Positions 1 to 11,972 are shown, counted from the stretch's first letter. The stretch: 64,000 nt of DNA from DATFVJ01 sp963727015 (GCA_963727015.1 CAVSEV010000007.1:336148-400147); one strand, 5' to 3'. The notes: a model not told the origin generated them from the sequence alone. Translations and numbers: made by a program.

Positions 1-2541
<2,541 letters not shown>

Positions 2542-2602
2542 CCCAGAGTCCCGCCCGCCGGGCATCACACCCATATCACCACATCCATCGGAGGTAAGCG
2601 AC

Positions 2603-3469
2603 ATGGCCAAGCAGAAGGACAAGCACAAGGAGCGCGATGCGCAGGTCCAAGGGTCGTCGGCCGGATCGCGGGAGGACGCCGGGGCCGGCGCGGCTCCGAA
2701 GATGAGGCGCAAGGAGTATGAGCGGGAGATGAGGGTCCTGCATGGTGAGATGGTGGCTATGCAGGAGTGGGTCAAGGAGGCCGGGGCCAAGATCTGCGTC
2801 GTGTTCGAGGGGCGGGACACCGCCGGGAAGGGAGGCACGATCAAGCGGATCACCGAGCGGGTGAGCCCGCGGGTATTCCGGGTCGTCGCTCTGCCCGCGC
2901 CGACCGAGCGCGAGAAGTCGCAGATGTACATCCAGCGGTACCTGTCGCATTTCCCGGCCGCCGGCGAGTTCGTGATCTTTGACCGCAGCTGGTACAACCG
3001 GGCCGGCGTGGAGCCGGTGATGGGCTTTTGCACGCCGGAGGAGACCGAGCGGTTCCTCGGGCTGGTGCCGGGGATCGAGAAGGCGATGGCCGATTCCGGG
3101 ATCCTGCTGCTGAAGTACTGGCTCGAGGTCAGCGCCGGCGAGCAGACCCGGCGGCTGGAGAGCCGCATCAACGACCCGCGGAAAATCTGGAAGCTGTCGG
3201 ACCTGGACCTGAAGTCCTACAGCCGCTGGTATGACTACTCCCGGGCCCGGGACGCGATGTTCGCCGCCACTGACACCGCGTGGGCGCCCTGGTACATCGC
3301 GCACACCGACGACAAGAAGCGCGGCCGGCTTAACATCATCCACCACCTGCTCAGCCAGGTCCCCTACAAACCGCTCACCCACCGCGATATCACCCTGCCC
3401 AAGCGTCAGCGGCCCGGCGGCTACACCGAACCAGCCCTGCCACTGCGGCACATTCCTGCCCCGTTCTAG
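2603..3469 (+). CDS. ppk2: Polyphosphate kinase 2 family protein
   Basis: Cytosolic enzyme that transfers phosphate between polyphosphate and nucleotides (NDP/NMP phosphorylation or the reverse). The 288-residue product has the PPK2 P-loop fold: a Walker A loop GRDTAGKGG (about residues 70-78) in the context VVFEGRDTAGKGGT, and the lid/Walker B motif FDRSWYNRAG. Length fits a single-domain PPK2. An in-frame extension to 2519 is possible, but ATG 2603 has an ideal GGAGGT ribosome site at 2590-2595, so it was chosen. The gene lies 61 bp behind the P-type ATPase, an arrangement compatible with energy buffering during stress. The subclass (AMP-, ADP- or dual-specific) cannot be decided by eye. 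Confidence 0.94.
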   Translation: MAKQKDKHKERDAQVQGSSAGSREDAGAGAAPKMRRKEYEREMRVLHGEMVAMQEWVKEAGAKICVVFEGRDTAGKGGTIKRITERVSPRVFRVVALPAPTEREKSQMYIQRYLSHFPAAGEFVIFDRSWYNRAGVEPVMGFCTPEETERFLGLVPGIEKAMADSGILLLKYWLEVSAGEQTRRLESRINDPRKIWKLSDLDLKSYSRWYDYSRARDAMFAATDTAWAPWYIAHTDDKKRGRLNIIHHLLSQVPYKPLTHRDITLPKRQRPGGYTEPALPLRHIPAPF

Positions 3470-3802
3470 ACAGCCACGCGAGCCCACGGATACCCAGCTA
3501 TTGTCGGCACCGCGACCGCCGAGGAAGCACGTCCCCTCGTGGGTATTGCGGCGTTCGGCCCCACGCCAGGAGCCGACGGAACGGCACGAGCCGGGGAAGC
3601 GACAAGATGCGGCCGATGAACGGCCCAGCAACACCCGGCCTATTCCACGTCATTAGGACCCTACGGCACCTCGATCATGCCTTAGCGTCTATCGACGGCC
3701 CGGCAGCGCCGGGAGATTCCCGCAATCCCGTCCGCAGGATATCGACGCTGAGCAGCAGGATCCTGGGCGATCAGCAAGGGACATCAGTGCTTGCCCTGCC
3801 GG
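3470..3802. other. Intergenic stretch without a recognisable gene
   Basis: No open frame here resembles a known family and none has a convincing ribosome site. It separates ppk2 from the 3' end of a minus-strand kinase fragment. Confidence 0.5.
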
Positions 3803-4279
3803 TTACTCCTCACCCCTTCTCGAAATCTCGGGCGCTGCGAGGTTCCGCAGCCTAGCCCCGTTCATCGGGGGCTTCGGCGGGGCGACACCGGGGCGGTCCC
3901 GTGGCACCCAGACTCGGAGCGCGCCGGGACGGATCGTGCACTCCACCGGGGCGGGCATTGATACCGCCTCACCGTCGATGCCGACCGGGATCTGAGGCAC
4001 ATCGACGGTGATTTCGATCTGCTTTGCTGCCAGCACGCTCAGCCCGGCGGCATGTGCGCCATGGAGCAGGCCAACGGCCTGCCGCGCACCGCCCGCCTTG
4101 ACGCCTACCACACCCAGCAGGCCGCGATCGAGCCGCGCGCGGCAGCTCAGGCCGGCGATGTCCGCGGTTCCGTACGGGTTGTTTGCGCCGAGCCCGTAAC
4201 CGATGGCGGCGGTGATGCCACAGATCACGCCCTGGGTGAGGCCACCGCGCGCTGGGGCGCCCGGACGCGTAGGTCCCAA
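3803..4279 (-). pseudogene. C-terminal fragment of a diacylglycerol kinase-family lipid kinase
   Basis: The translated piece matches the C-terminal half of bacterial DAGK/YegS-type lipid kinases. It has NNPYGTADIAG, then RARLDRGLLGVVGV, then the hallmark strand VPQIPVGIDGEAV followed by IRPGALRVWVP. The catalytic half is missing: no GGDGT-type loop, and no upstream start with a ribosome site. It is therefore a decayed remnant. The corresponding N-terminal half of the same kind of protein lies on the other strand at 6382-6850, fused to an integrase, so the two may derive from one rearranged gene. The frame ends at a TAA at 3803-3805. Confidence 0.75.
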
Positions 4280-4500
4280 ACGAGCTTTATCCTCATAGTC
4301 AGCTCACTGGTCCCGCACAAGGACGTGAGCCATCCAGCCCTGCACAATCAGGCGGCCGACGGCTGGGACCCAGCCACACCAGCCCGGCCGGGTGCCATTT
4401 CGATGCCGACCAGGAACGCCGCCCAGACGAGTCTGGCAGACCGTGCAGCTTGGGGTCTGCGGGGTTAATCAAAGCTCATGCCGGGGTACCGGGAGACGAA

Positions 4501-4866
4501 ATGACAACATCAGGGCGGGATGCCCAATGGCCGCCGGAAGCCATGGCTCTGGCAGGCAGCAGCGGGCCGACGCGGCGTCCGCAGACCTCAAGTCCTGACA
4601 ATCAGGCGGCGTTACGACTGGTCGGGCTGGCTGTGTTGATTCATATGCTGCGAAGCCGCCGCCTCTATGAGCGGGTGATCGTCGGCGCCATCGTGCTGAC
4701 AGCGCTGCGAAGGTGGGGCCACGAGAACCGGGTTAGTGCCTTTGAGCGCCTGACCACCTGGAATAGACGGCAGGTACAGCTCCTTGAACGCAAAGCTGAA
4801 CGGCAGGCCCTGCGGCTTGAGCGTAAAGCTCAACGGCAGGCCCGGCGCCTTACTGGGCACAGCTAA
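4501..4866 (+). CDS. Small hypothetical protein with Arg-rich amphipathic C-terminus
   Basis: A 121-residue reading frame starting at ATG 4501, preceded by GGGAGACGA. The middle (about residues 38-65) has a short hydrophobic stretch within LIHMLRSRRLYERVIVGAIV. The C-terminal third is a run of heptad-like repeats (ERKAERQALRLERKAQRQAR), likely a charged helix. It resembles small actinobacterial proteins of unknown function often seen next to stress genes, but no family can be named with certainty. It sits alone between two eroded stretches, so it could also be a remnant. Confidence 0.5.
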   Translation: MTTSGRDAQWPPEAMALAGSSGPTRRPQTSSPDNQAALRLVGLAVLIHMLRSRRLYERVIVGAIVLTALRRWGHENRVSAFERLTTWNRRQVQLLERKAERQALRLERKAQRQARRLTGHS

Positions 4867-5099
4867 GGACCAGCAGCCTAGAGCTAGGCAACGGGACGGG
4901 CAGCTAGCCCAGAGCCACGGCGGGTTCAGGCCTGATTTAGTACCTGAGCAGCAAGAACAGCCCGGTGACACGCCGGTGGAAACGGGCGGCGGCGAGATGA
5001 TGAAGGCCCCGCCGTGCGGGTAGATGCGGTCCATGGCGTCGCGCACCGCACGCATAGCGGCTGGCCGGGGGTCTACTGGCCCATTGCCCGCGTTGTGGC

Positions 5100-5300
5100 T
5101 TGCCGATCGCTGGCCCGGATGTGCTGACCCGGGCGGAGACGGCGCAGGTGCTCGGCATGCATCCGAGCACGGTCTCTCGCTGGGCCGGTAGCGGGCTCCT
5201 GGTCCACATTCGCACGCCATCGGGTGAGCGCCGCTACCGCTGGGGCGACGTGGAAGAGTTGCTCAACCGGCGCCGCCCCTGCCTGCTGGATCGACCGTGA
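5100..5300 (+). CDS. BldC/MerR-like small DNA-binding protein
   Basis: A 66-residue winged helix-turn-helix protein of the BldC/excisionase type. The HTH reads LTRAETAQVLGMHPSTVSRW, followed by the wing motif RTPSGERRYRWGDVEELL, the usual MerR-like signature (GGxRRY replaced by SGERRY). Such proteins bind promoter DNA as dimers or oligomers, or act as recombination directionality factors for integrases. The TTG at 5100 is the listed start, but no good ribosome site is visible, and GTG 5119 is an alternative. About 1.1 kb downstream is a tyrosine integrase, so an excisionase role is possible. The fold is clear; the role is inferred. Confidence 0.65.
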   Translation: MPIAGPDVLTRAETAQVLGMHPSTVSRWAGSGLLVHIRTPSGERRYRWGDVEELLNRRRPCLLDRP

Positions 5301-6381
5301 AGGCAGATCAAGGGGCTGAGCCATCAGCAGGGCGGACCGCCTGGCCCGGCAATTGGACTTCATCGCCGGTCATGCCGGTGTGGCCTCCTAGGTCACAGCC
5401 GCCGGAACCTTCGCCGGGACCCGTCAGCCGCTCTTGCCTGACCCTTCGGCAACGACCCACCCCCGGGGGCTGCCGTACCGCAAACTCGGCCCATGGCCCC
5501 ACCACTTGGCTCAACAATCACCCGAACGTGCAATTAGGGTCAGATGTCCCGACCATTGGGGCCGATCGGCGCGCCACACCGGCGCGGGCTGAGGCTCGAA
5601 AGACATTCCTGAGTGCCAGCGCCCCAAATGACCAAGGAGCCGATGAGTGTGCTGTCGCAGTTAGCCGAGGTCCCGTGCTCGACCTGGAAGCTCGCGCCTT
5701 CGCGGACACTGACATTGCGCCGCACATCCGGGACCGCATCCTCGAATACATCTGGGTCCAGTACGATCAGCGCCGGGCTATGGCCTGGTGTCGTGCGGGC
5801 TGGCGGAAGCCGGCATACTGGCCACCGGCGGACGGGCGACCTGACCTGTCAGAGTAGCCAACGAATGCCTCATTTTCCTGCCGCCCGCGCGGAGTCGGCC
5901 TGTCGCTATACCGACGCGAGGCCCTGTCGCTGGCCGAGTCCGGCTAAACATGCGGGGGCGAGTCTGAAAATGCAGCTCACGTTCCGGTTCAGCAAGTAGG
6001 TACTTCACACGTCGGCTCACGTGTTCGCCGACCCTGACGAGATAACGACGGCATACCACGATGTCGTCGGCACCACGCGCGCTCAGCGTCGACCCGCTGG
6101 TGATGAGCTGCTTCGAGGAGGACATCGCCCAGTTCTGCGGGCCCTGCGCAGATCGCGGCCAGCAGAGGCCGGTACAACCCGTCCACTCTCCTCCAAGTCC
6201 GGGTGCCCGCCAGGACAAGTGCCGTGGAGCGAACGTCACCCTCCGGGGACGATGCCCGGTGCATCCGGGGCGGCCGACACTTCATCAAGTCTGGAAGTGG
6301 GGAAAGTCGGCAGCGGCACGCATGTTGTGCCCGTGCAGCGGCGGATCTCGTCACGGAGCAGGTGGGCGGAAGGAGCGCACG
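5301..6381. other. Eroded spacer with a possible short coding remnant
   Basis: No complete gene is recognisable. The segment 5672-5857 (+) could encode a short peptide (HIRDRILEYIWVQYDQR is protein-like), but there is no ribosome site and no family match. A ribosome site for the next gene (GGAAGGAG, 6368-6375) lies at the right end. Confidence 0.4.
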
Positions 6382-8250
6382 TTGAGCGAGCCGTTCAATG
6401 ACGCACCAGCCGATCCCAGCCGAGGCCAGCGTTGGCTGGCCCGGCTCGCGCTCGCGGCCGCCGCGGCCGCGGCGCTGGTGCTGCTGCTGTCCGGCGCCCT
6501 GCGGAGCATTACCGCGCTGCTCCTGGGTTTGGCGGGCCTGGCCATCGGCTGCGCGGCGGCATGGTGGTTCCTCGCCAACCGCGGCGTCCTGCGCTGGCTC
6601 GCGTCCGCGGTCCTGGTCGCCGCGCCGGTGTTCGTGACCGTCGTGTACGTCGTTGCCGGGTTGCTCTGGGAGGTCGCGCTCAGCGCCGTCCTCGCGGCCG
6701 GCGCCATCGCCGCCGGGCGCGCGGCGCTCAGCAGTGACCGCTCGCCGGCCATACCGCGCGAATACGCGGCGCCGCCGCGGCAGCCTTTTGTGATCATGAA
6801 TCCGAGGTCGGGCGGCGGGAAGGTCGGGAAGTTCGGGCTCAAGGACAAGGGACTCGATCTCGAACCGACCACCCTCAGCAACTACCGGTACCGAATCGAG
6901 GTTCTCATTCTCCCGGCGTTCGGCAGCCGCGCCTTGAACGATCTTACTACCGAAGAAATAGCATCATGGGAGATGGAACTCGTGCGCCGGGGCTACGCCC
7001 GGCGCACAGCGCGGGACGCGCGATCAACGTTGATCACTGTCCTCAGTGACGCCGTTCCCCGGTACATCCAAAGCAATCCCGCACAACGGAGGCGAGGTAA
7101 GGGACGCAAGGGACAAAGCCGGATAGCCCGCGTGGAAAGCGCCGAGAAGATATGGGCGACCCCACTCCAAGTACTCCTGATATCTGAACGATGCGCCGCC
7201 CTGTCGGGCCGGGATACCGACTTCGTCATGAATATCTACATGGCATACACCGGGGCCCGCTGGAGCGAGGTAATCGGCCTGCCGCCGGAATGCGTGCACG
7301 GCGATCAGGTTAGTATCGACTGGAAGCTCTACGAACTGAACGGCCGATTCTACAAGGGCCGCCCCAAAGACGGATCAATCCGGCCTGCCGACTTGCCGCC
7401 TTTCCTAGCCCAGCTCCTTGCCGGCCACCTGGCAAGCTCACCGGATCTCAGATGCACTTGCCGGGCCACCGAAGAACCATGGTGCCCTGGTCGCGAGTAC
7501 GTGTTCCTCGGGCCCGGCCGCGGCCACTTCCGGCGCTCCAACTACAGCGAGCGCTTCTTCCGGCCCGCCGCCGACGGCTGGCACCCAGCGCGAGAGGGCA
7601 AGAACCGCCCACGCCCAGCGGTGCCGGTCCTGATAAAAGATTGCGAAGTCTTCCCGGGGCAGCCGGTTCCGCCATGGCCTGCAGCTACACCCGGGCAGGA
7701 GTTTGTGCCGCCCACCGGGCGCGGGTTCCCCCGGTACGTCAGCGACCAGCACACCGGCCGCTGCCCCGCCTGCGAGCACGCGTGGCCACGGCGGCTCGAC
7801 GGCAAGCTGACATCACACATGGCCCGTGAGGGCCGCTGTCCTGGCTCGGGGCATGAGCCCGCCGCGGATGTGACACTGGCGTCATGGCTGCCGGTGCGTC
7901 ACGGCCTGACGCCACACGGCTTGCGCCACGGCCATCAAACTTGGATGGATGAGGACGGCATCCCCGAGGTCCTGAAAACCGAACGGATGGGCCACGAGAT
8001 GCCCGGCATGCACGGCGTCTACGGGCATGTGAGCCCCGCCATGCGGGCAGACCTCAAGGCCGCTCTGCAACAGCGCTGGGAAAGCTCTCTGCGTGAACGT
8101 GCGCGGCTCCGCCCACGCTCCGCCGTCCCCGCTCTGGACACTCTGCTGGCCGCCCAGACGGCCGCCCCGGTCAAGATCCGCTCCTATCTCGCTCCCAAAA
8201 CCGGGCACCGGGGGAGGGGCGAGCGCCGGAGGAAACCGTGGGTGACCTGA
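6382..8250 (+). CDS. Chimeric ORF: lipid-kinase N-terminus fused to tyrosine integrase
   Basis: The first ~153 residues resemble the N-terminus of a membrane-anchored diacylglycerol kinase: three hydrophobic segments, then PFVIMNPRSGGGKVGKFGL, the nucleotide-binding start of that family. At about 6843-6860 the frame passes without a stop into the core-binding domain of a site-specific tyrosine recombinase (LEPTTLSNYRYRIEV). The catalytic domain follows, with box I Arg in TGARWSEV, box II HGLRHGHQT and the nucleophile Tyr in GMHGVYGHVS, so the integrase catalytic residues are intact. The TTG start at 6382 has GGAAGGAG seven bases upstream and is native to the kinase part. Integrase expression would thus be driven by a captured host start. 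The stop overlaps the GTG start of a methyltransferase pseudogene. Confidence 0.8.
   Translation: MSEPFNDAPADPSRGQRWLARLALAAAAAAALVLLLSGALRSITALLLGLAGLAIGCAAAWWFLANRGVLRWLASAVLVAAPVFVTVVYVVAGLLWEVALSAVLAAGAIAAGRAALSSDRSPAIPREYAAPPRQPFVIMNPRSGGGKVGKFGLKDKGLDLEPTTLSNYRYRIEVLILPAFGSRALNDLTTEEIASWEMELVRRGYARRTARDARSTLITVLSDAVPRYIQSNPAQRRRGKGRKGQSRIARVESAEKIWATPLQVLLISERCAALSGRDTDFVMNIYMAYTGARWSEVIGLPPECVHGDQVSIDWKLYELNGRFYKGRPKDGSIRPADLPPFLAQLLAGHLASSPDLRCTCRATEEPWCPGREYVFLGPGRGHFRRSNYSERFFRPAADGWHPAREGKNRPRPAVPVLIKDCEVFPGQPVPPWPAATPGQEFVPPTGRGFPRYVSDQHTGRCPACEHAWPRRLDGKLTSHMAREGRCPGSGHEPAADVTLASWLPVRHGLTPHGLRHGHQTWMDEDGIPEVLKTERMGHEMPGMHGVYGHVSPAMRADLKAALQQRWESSLRERARLRPRSAVPALDTLLAAQTAAPVKIRSYLAPKTGHRGRGERRRKPWVT
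8005..8092 (+). repeat. Direct repeat copy 1, inside the integrase 3' end
   Basis: This 88-bp stretch, which encodes the active-site Tyr region, recurs at 9304-9391 with four mismatches by eye (84/88). Confidence 0.85.
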
Positions 8251-9239
8251 TTTGCCTGGAGATCTGCGCCGACGCCGGAGGTCAGTCACTCGGCCTGGAA
8301 CAGGCAGGGTTTACCCACAAAGCCGCGGTCGAGCTTTGACCCGGACGCATCGAGACCCTCCAGCTCAACCGCGGCTCCGCTTGGACAATCGTCGAAGACG
8401 ATGTTCACAACCTGGACGGGCGCGCTTACACGGGCATCGACCTGTTCTCCGGAGGCGTGCCCTGCCCACCGTTCTCCATCGCCGGGAAGCAGCTTGGCCA
8501 GGATGCTGACCGCGACCTGTTCCCACAGGCGCTTCGGCTGATCGAGGAAACCGGCCCGCGCGCCGTCCTGCTGGAGAACGTGCGGGGGCTTGCCACCCGC
8601 CGCTTCGACGGCTACCGGACCAAGGTAGTGGAGCACCTGCATGCTCTTGGCTACCAGACGTGGTGGGACCTCGTGCAGGGCCGGCGAACACGGGTCCCCC
8701 AGCTGCGGCCCAGATTCGTGCTCATCGGTATGAAGGAGCCTTGGGCAGGACACTTCCGGTGGCCGCAACCGTCTTCCCACCTACCGCCTACGGTCGACGA
8801 TACGCTACATGACCTCATCAGCGAGCGTGGCTGGCCAGGCGCAGACGAGTGGCGGAACCGTGCGCGGGGCATCGCGCCGACCATCGTTGGCGGCAGCAAG
8901 AAGCATGGTGGCCCCGATCTGGGTCCCACCCGGGGCGCGCGAAGCATGGAAGAAGCTAGGAGTCGACGGGCCTCGGTGTCGCCGATGAACCACCTGGGCC
9001 GGACTTCCCAATCCGCCACAGGCCCAAGCTGACCACCCGCAGGGTCGCGGCTCCAGGGCTTTCCCAATACCTGGGAGTTTTCGGGACGCAAGACAGCGGC
9101 TTACCGACAGGTCGGCAACGCGTTCCCGCCCCCGGTGGCTAAGGCCTTGGGCGAGGCAATCGGTGACGCGCTGAACGCGACCACCTCGGTACCATCAGCC
9201 ACCGGCCTCGGGCACCATGCAAGCCTCGCCGCAGATTGA
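8238..9239 (+). pseudogene. DNA (cytosine-5) methyltransferase, decayed
   Basis: Remnant of a C5-cytosine methyltransferase, which transfers methyl groups from SAM to cytosine in DNA. Motif I region LEICADAGGQSLGLEQAGF, motif IV with the catalytic Cys GGVPCPPFSIAG, motif VI LLENVRGL, motif VIII-like GRRTRVPQLRPRF, and motif X-like RQVGNAFPPPVA are all recognisable. They do not share one frame: there is an in-frame TGA at 8337-8339 (after AVEL) and frameshifts near 8950, 8975 and 9050. GTG 8238 overlaps the integrase stop, suggesting the two were once co-transcribed cargo of one element. It is probably non-functional unless the shifts are sequencing errors. Confidence 0.8.
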
Positions 9240-9303
9240 ACGTCCAGAGTTGCTCCCAACGCCATGATCGAGCACAGCAGCCAGATTGTGCTGTGGAAGG
9301 GGC

Positions 9304-9391
9304 GGCATGCACGGCGTCTATGGGCATGTGAGCCCCGCCATGCGGGCAGACTTCAGGGCCGCTCTGCAACAGCGCTGGGGAAGCTCTCTGC
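9304..9391 (+). repeat. Direct repeat copy 2: orphan integrase 3' fragment
   Basis: Matches 84 of 88 bases of the integrase segment at 8005-8092, in the same orientation. It is the debris of a second, related integrase gene or of a duplication. It lies just after the methyltransferase pseudogene and before nhaA. No functional frame remains. Confidence 0.8.
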
Positions 9392-9704
9392 TGTTACGCG
9401 TTCATTCGGTATGAATGCCGAACGTCACCCGAATGGATATGGAGTGATCGGATGAGCCTGATTGAAATCCCGGGGCGATGCTCACGACGACGCGGTGGTG
9501 CTCGCCGCGACGGCTCCCTTCGGCCAGGACCGGACCTGCCGGACACCTGACTTACCTGCCCAGGCACTGGCGTTTCGTTCCCGTGGCCGCTCATAACTGG
9601 CCGGTCTGCGTGACTGCCGGTGGTTTGGAACAACACAACCGGACCCAGGAAATCCTGTTGGCGCTGGCATCGTCCGTTTGAGCGGCGCGAGGGAGAATCC
9701 TGGA
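9392..9704. other. Leader region upstream of nhaA
   Basis: No gene recognised. Holds the ribosome site GGGAG (9691-9695) for the antiporter; no clear promoter or terminator could be assigned. Confidence 0.4.
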
Positions 9705-11618
9705 GTGACTGAGTCCAATGCGCCGGCCTCGCCGTTTTCGCTGCGCACGGTGTGGACGCGGAGCCTGCAGACGCCGCTTCGCCAGTTCCTGCGCACCGAG
9801 ACTGGCAGTGCAGCGGTTCTGCTGGGCGCCACGCTCGCGGCACTGGCCTGGGCCAACATCGACCCGTCCGGATATGCGGCGACCTGGCACACCGAGCTGG
9901 TGATCCGGTCCGGCACGAGAGGCCTGGCAGATAGCTGGCAGGGCTTCGTGAATTCCGGGCTGATGGCGTTCTTCTTCTTGGTCGCCGGCCTGGAGGCGCG
10001 GCGCGAGTTCGATATGGGCGAGCTACGTGAGCGACGGCGGCTGGCGCTGCCCCTGGTGGTCGCCCTGGGCGGGATAGTTGCGCCGATCGCGATCTACCTG
10101 GCCATCAACTTCGGCCGCTCATCAGCGGCCGGCTGGGGCGCGGCCATGTCCACGGACACAGCATTCGCGCTCGGCGTGCTGGCCCTGGTCGGTCCAGGCG
10201 TCCCCGACCGGGTGCGCACCTACCTGCTCACGTTCGCGCTCGTCGATGACGTGGCCGGGATCGTGGTCATCGCGCTGGCGTATAGCGGCCATATCGACCT
10301 GACCGCGCTGGCTGTCGGCCTTGCCATCCTCGGCGCGGTGATGGTGACGCGTCGGCAGGGTGTCCGCAACGGCGGGGCCTACCTGCTGCTAGGGCTGGCG
10401 GCCTGGATCGCGTTCTTTGAGTCCGGCGTCGACCCGGTGGTGGTCGGCTTGGCGATGGGCATGCTCGCCCTGGCCTACCCCGCCGCCCGCAGCGATCTGG
10501 AGCGGGCCTCTGAATCATTCCGGCTGTTCCGCGAGCAGCCGACCCCGGAACTGGCCCGCGACGCGCGGGAGAGCGTGCGGACGGCGCTCTCGCCAAACGA
10601 CCGGCTGCAGCAGCTGTTCCATCCCTGGACGAGCTACCTGATCGTGCCGTTGTTCGCCTTGGCGAACGCGGGGATCACCGTCAGCGGCAGCCTCCTCGCC
10701 CGCGCTTACACCTCGCCGATCACGCTCGGGATCCTGCTCGGCTACGTAGTGGGGAAGCCGGCCGGCACCGTCGGCGCGGCCTGGCTGCTGGCCCGGATCA
10801 GCCGCGGCCGGATCCGCCCGCCGGTCGGCTGGGCGGCGGTGGGCGGCGCCGGGGCGATCGCGGGTATCGGCTTCATCGTGTCCCTGCTGATCGCCTCGCT
10901 CGCCTTTCAGGGCACGCAGCTGGTCGAGGCGAAGGTAGGTGTCCTGTCCGCCGCGTTGTGCGCGTCGGCCGTGACCTGGGTCGTCTTCCGGCTCACCGCG
11001 ATGCTGCCGAAACGGCTGCGGCTCCGCGCGCTACTTGGCACCACCGAAACCATCATCGACCTGGCGGTGCCAGTCGATCCGGACAGCGACCACGTGCGCG
11101 GCCCGGACCGGGCACCGGTCACGCTCGTGGAGTACGGCGACTTCGAATGCCCTTACTGCGGTCAGGCCGAGCCTGTAGTCCGGGAGCTACTGGCCGACTA
11201 CGGCGACCTGCGCTACGTGTGGCGGCACCTGCCGCTCACTGACGTGCACCCGCACGCGCTGCTCGCAGCCGAGGGCACCGAGGCCGCGGCCAAGCAGGGC
11301 AAGTTCTGGCAGATGCACGACCAGTTGCTTGATCACCAGGGTGCGCTGACGGCCAAGGACCTGATCCGTTATGCAGGCGAGCGTGGCCTGGACATCGAAC
11401 GGTTCACCCGCGACCTGCGCAATCATGCCGGGGCAGCCAAGATCGCCGCGGACGTGGACTCCGCCGACCTGAGCGGCGTCTCGGGCACGCCCACGTTCTT
11501 CGTCAACGGCAAGCGGCACCACGGCGCCTACGACATCGGCACGCTCTCGGACGCGGTGCGATCGGCCAGGGCACGCGTCCTGATCACCTCGAGCAGGCAG
11601 CCACGGCGCGCATCCTGA
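9705..11618 (+). CDS. nhaA: NhaA-type Na+/H+ antiporter fused to a DsbA-like domain
   Basis: A 637-residue secondary transporter that exchanges cytoplasmic Na+ (or Li+) for external H+. Residues ~20-420 form the NhaA membrane domain, with the conserved stretch STDTAFALGVLAL and the LVDDVAGI pair of aspartates in the ion-binding segment. From about residue 460 there is a complete thioredoxin-fold DsbA/Thioredoxin_4 domain: active site FECPYCGQ and the cis-proline loop SGTPTFFVNG. This fusion is known from other actinobacterial NhaA proteins. GTG 9705 was preferred over TTG 9678 because GGGAG lies at suitable spacing. The DsbA part probably acts in thiol redox control or folding; its link to transport is inferred. 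Confidence 0.93.
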   Translation: MTESNAPASPFSLRTVWTRSLQTPLRQFLRTETGSAAVLLGATLAALAWANIDPSGYAATWHTELVIRSGTRGLADSWQGFVNSGLMAFFFLVAGLEARREFDMGELRERRRLALPLVVALGGIVAPIAIYLAINFGRSSAAGWGAAMSTDTAFALGVLALVGPGVPDRVRTYLLTFALVDDVAGIVVIALAYSGHIDLTALAVGLAILGAVMVTRRQGVRNGGAYLLLGLAAWIAFFESGVDPVVVGLAMGMLALAYPAARSDLERASESFRLFREQPTPELARDARESVRTALSPNDRLQQLFHPWTSYLIVPLFALANAGITVSGSLLARAYTSPITLGILLGYVVGKPAGTVGAAWLLARISRGRIRPPVGWAAVGGAGAIAGIGFIVSLLIASLAFQGTQLVEAKVGVLSAALCASAVTWVVFRLTAMLPKRLRLRALLGTTETIIDLAVPVDPDSDHVRGPDRAPVTLVEYGDFECPYCGQAEPVVRELLADYGDLRYVWRHLPLTDVHPHALLAAEGTEAAAKQGKFWQMHDQLLDHQGALTAKDLIRYAGERGLDIERFTRDLRNHAGAAKIAADVDSADLSGVSGTPTFFVNGKRHHGAYDIGTLSDAVRSARARVLITSSRQPRRAS

Positions 11619-11674
11619 TCCCTTCAGGCGGCCTGCAGGCAACGCCACGTAGCTGCGGTGGACTGGGTGGACTG

Positions 11675-11929
11675 ATGGCACGGCACACGCTGACCATCAT
11701 CAACGGGTTTGCCGTCTTCCATGCCGTATACACCACACTCGGCTTCGGCAAGCGCCTGGCGTTCGCCGGCTACCACCACACCACCGTGATCCCCGTCAAT
11801 ACCCTCGCCACCGTCATCGTCGCGACCGCGGTGGCCGCCTGCACCGGGCTGATCCTGCTGCTTTCTGGCGGCCCGCCCCAGCCATGCCGGTCCACCCGCA
11901 CCGGGCCGCTGATCTCGCCAACGGAATGA
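11675..11929 (+). CDS. Small hypothetical membrane protein
   Basis: An 84-residue frame with two hydrophobic stretches (about residues 8-25 and 42-65; the second reads TVIVATAVAACTGLILLL). The start has no obvious ribosome site and the C-terminus (SGGPPQPCRSTRTG) looks random. It may be a real two-helix peptide or a truncated gene. It lies between nhaA and the leader of the CaCA exchanger. No family recognised. Confidence 0.3.
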   Translation: MARHTLTIINGFAVFHAVYTTLGFGKRLAFAGYHHTTVIPVNTLATVIVATAVAACTGLILLLSGGPPQPCRSTRTGPLISPTE

Positions 11930-11972
11930 AGATGATCTCGCGGCGCTGCCTGGGGCGATGACGGTGAAATGT

